A stretch of 64,000 nt of DNA from Burkholderia pyrrocinia (GTDB lineage Bacteria; Pseudomonadota; Gammaproteobacteria; Burkholderiales; Burkholderiaceae), in the NCBI RefSeq assembly GCF_001028665.1, contig NZ_CP011503.1, positions 1,116,001 through 1,180,000 on the forward strand, read 5' to 3'. The position numbers were made by a program, and so were the translations under genes. Shown one piece after another: positions 64,000 through 64,000 of this stretch. The number at the start of each line of letters is the position of its first letter. The first letter of the stretch is position 1. The notes below the pieces were generated by a model. The model did no database searches. It had not been told where the DNA came from and saw only the letters and a list, made by a program, of their open reading frames with translations.

Positions 64000-64000
64000 G

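Overview
The window looks like a piece of the large chromosome of a Burkholderia species, most likely of the B. cepacia complex. The evidence is very high GC at third codon positions, tightly packed genes with many 4-base ATGA or GTGA overlaps, and gene neighbourhoods typical of that genus (cca-GST-epimerase-slt, pxpBCA, dpp, fliTSE/fliFGHIJK, metK/lpxL/dapF/DUF484/xerC, dksA-hslV). The species call is inference. No insertion sequence, prophage, CRISPR array, rRNA or tRNA is visible.

Layout. 1-1200 is the N-terminal part of an M24 aminopeptidase P, divergent from an XRE-cupin regulator (1631-2425) that has a histone-like basic tail. 2474-7392 is a minus-strand run: cca, a glutathione S-transferase, an NAD-binding epimerase-like protein and the lytic transglycosylase Slt. 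7401-11285 holds 5-formyl-THF cyclo-ligase and a 5-oxoprolinase operon (pxpBCA) with a divergent winged-helix regulator. 11874-18833 is a minus-strand dipeptide ABC operon (dppABCDF) that ends in a TraB/GumN-like gene. 19168-26510 carries an MFS transporter, a HiPIP, an FAD oxidoreductase, a protease-less AAA+ ATPase, a nitroreductase, a secreted hypothetical, an EEP-family nuclease/phosphatase and a LysE exporter.

26739-33172 holds ferredoxin-NADP reductase, a two-component system whose kinase lacks a sensor domain, an amino-acid permease, an XdhC-like protein and a PepSY-type membrane protein behind a Fur-like site. 33441-43671 is the flagellar cluster. On the minus strand are fliE, fliS, fliT, a second FliK-like gene and a separate gene for an FlhB C-terminal domain. 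On the plus strand is fliFGHIJK.

43698-53533 is metabolic: a GMC oxidoreductase behind a 44-bp palindrome, a class-3 aldehyde dehydrogenase, the SrkA kinase, an EamA transporter, an aldo/keto reductase, a phytanoyl-CoA dioxygenase and small membrane proteins. 54339-63999 is housekeeping: metK with a structured leader, lpxL, an orphan HigA-like antitoxin, dapF, DUF484, xerC, an RlmI-type methyltransferase, a zinc-type COG0523 GTPase, a DksA without a complete zinc finger, and hslV.

Points worth following up are the COG0523 GTPase next to a Cys-poor DksA; the second FliK-like gene coupled to a free-standing FlhB C-domain; the 44-bp palindrome at 45406-45449; the structured metK leader; the GTTAC half-site cluster before the sensorless two-component system; and the histone-like tail on the XRE-cupin regulator.
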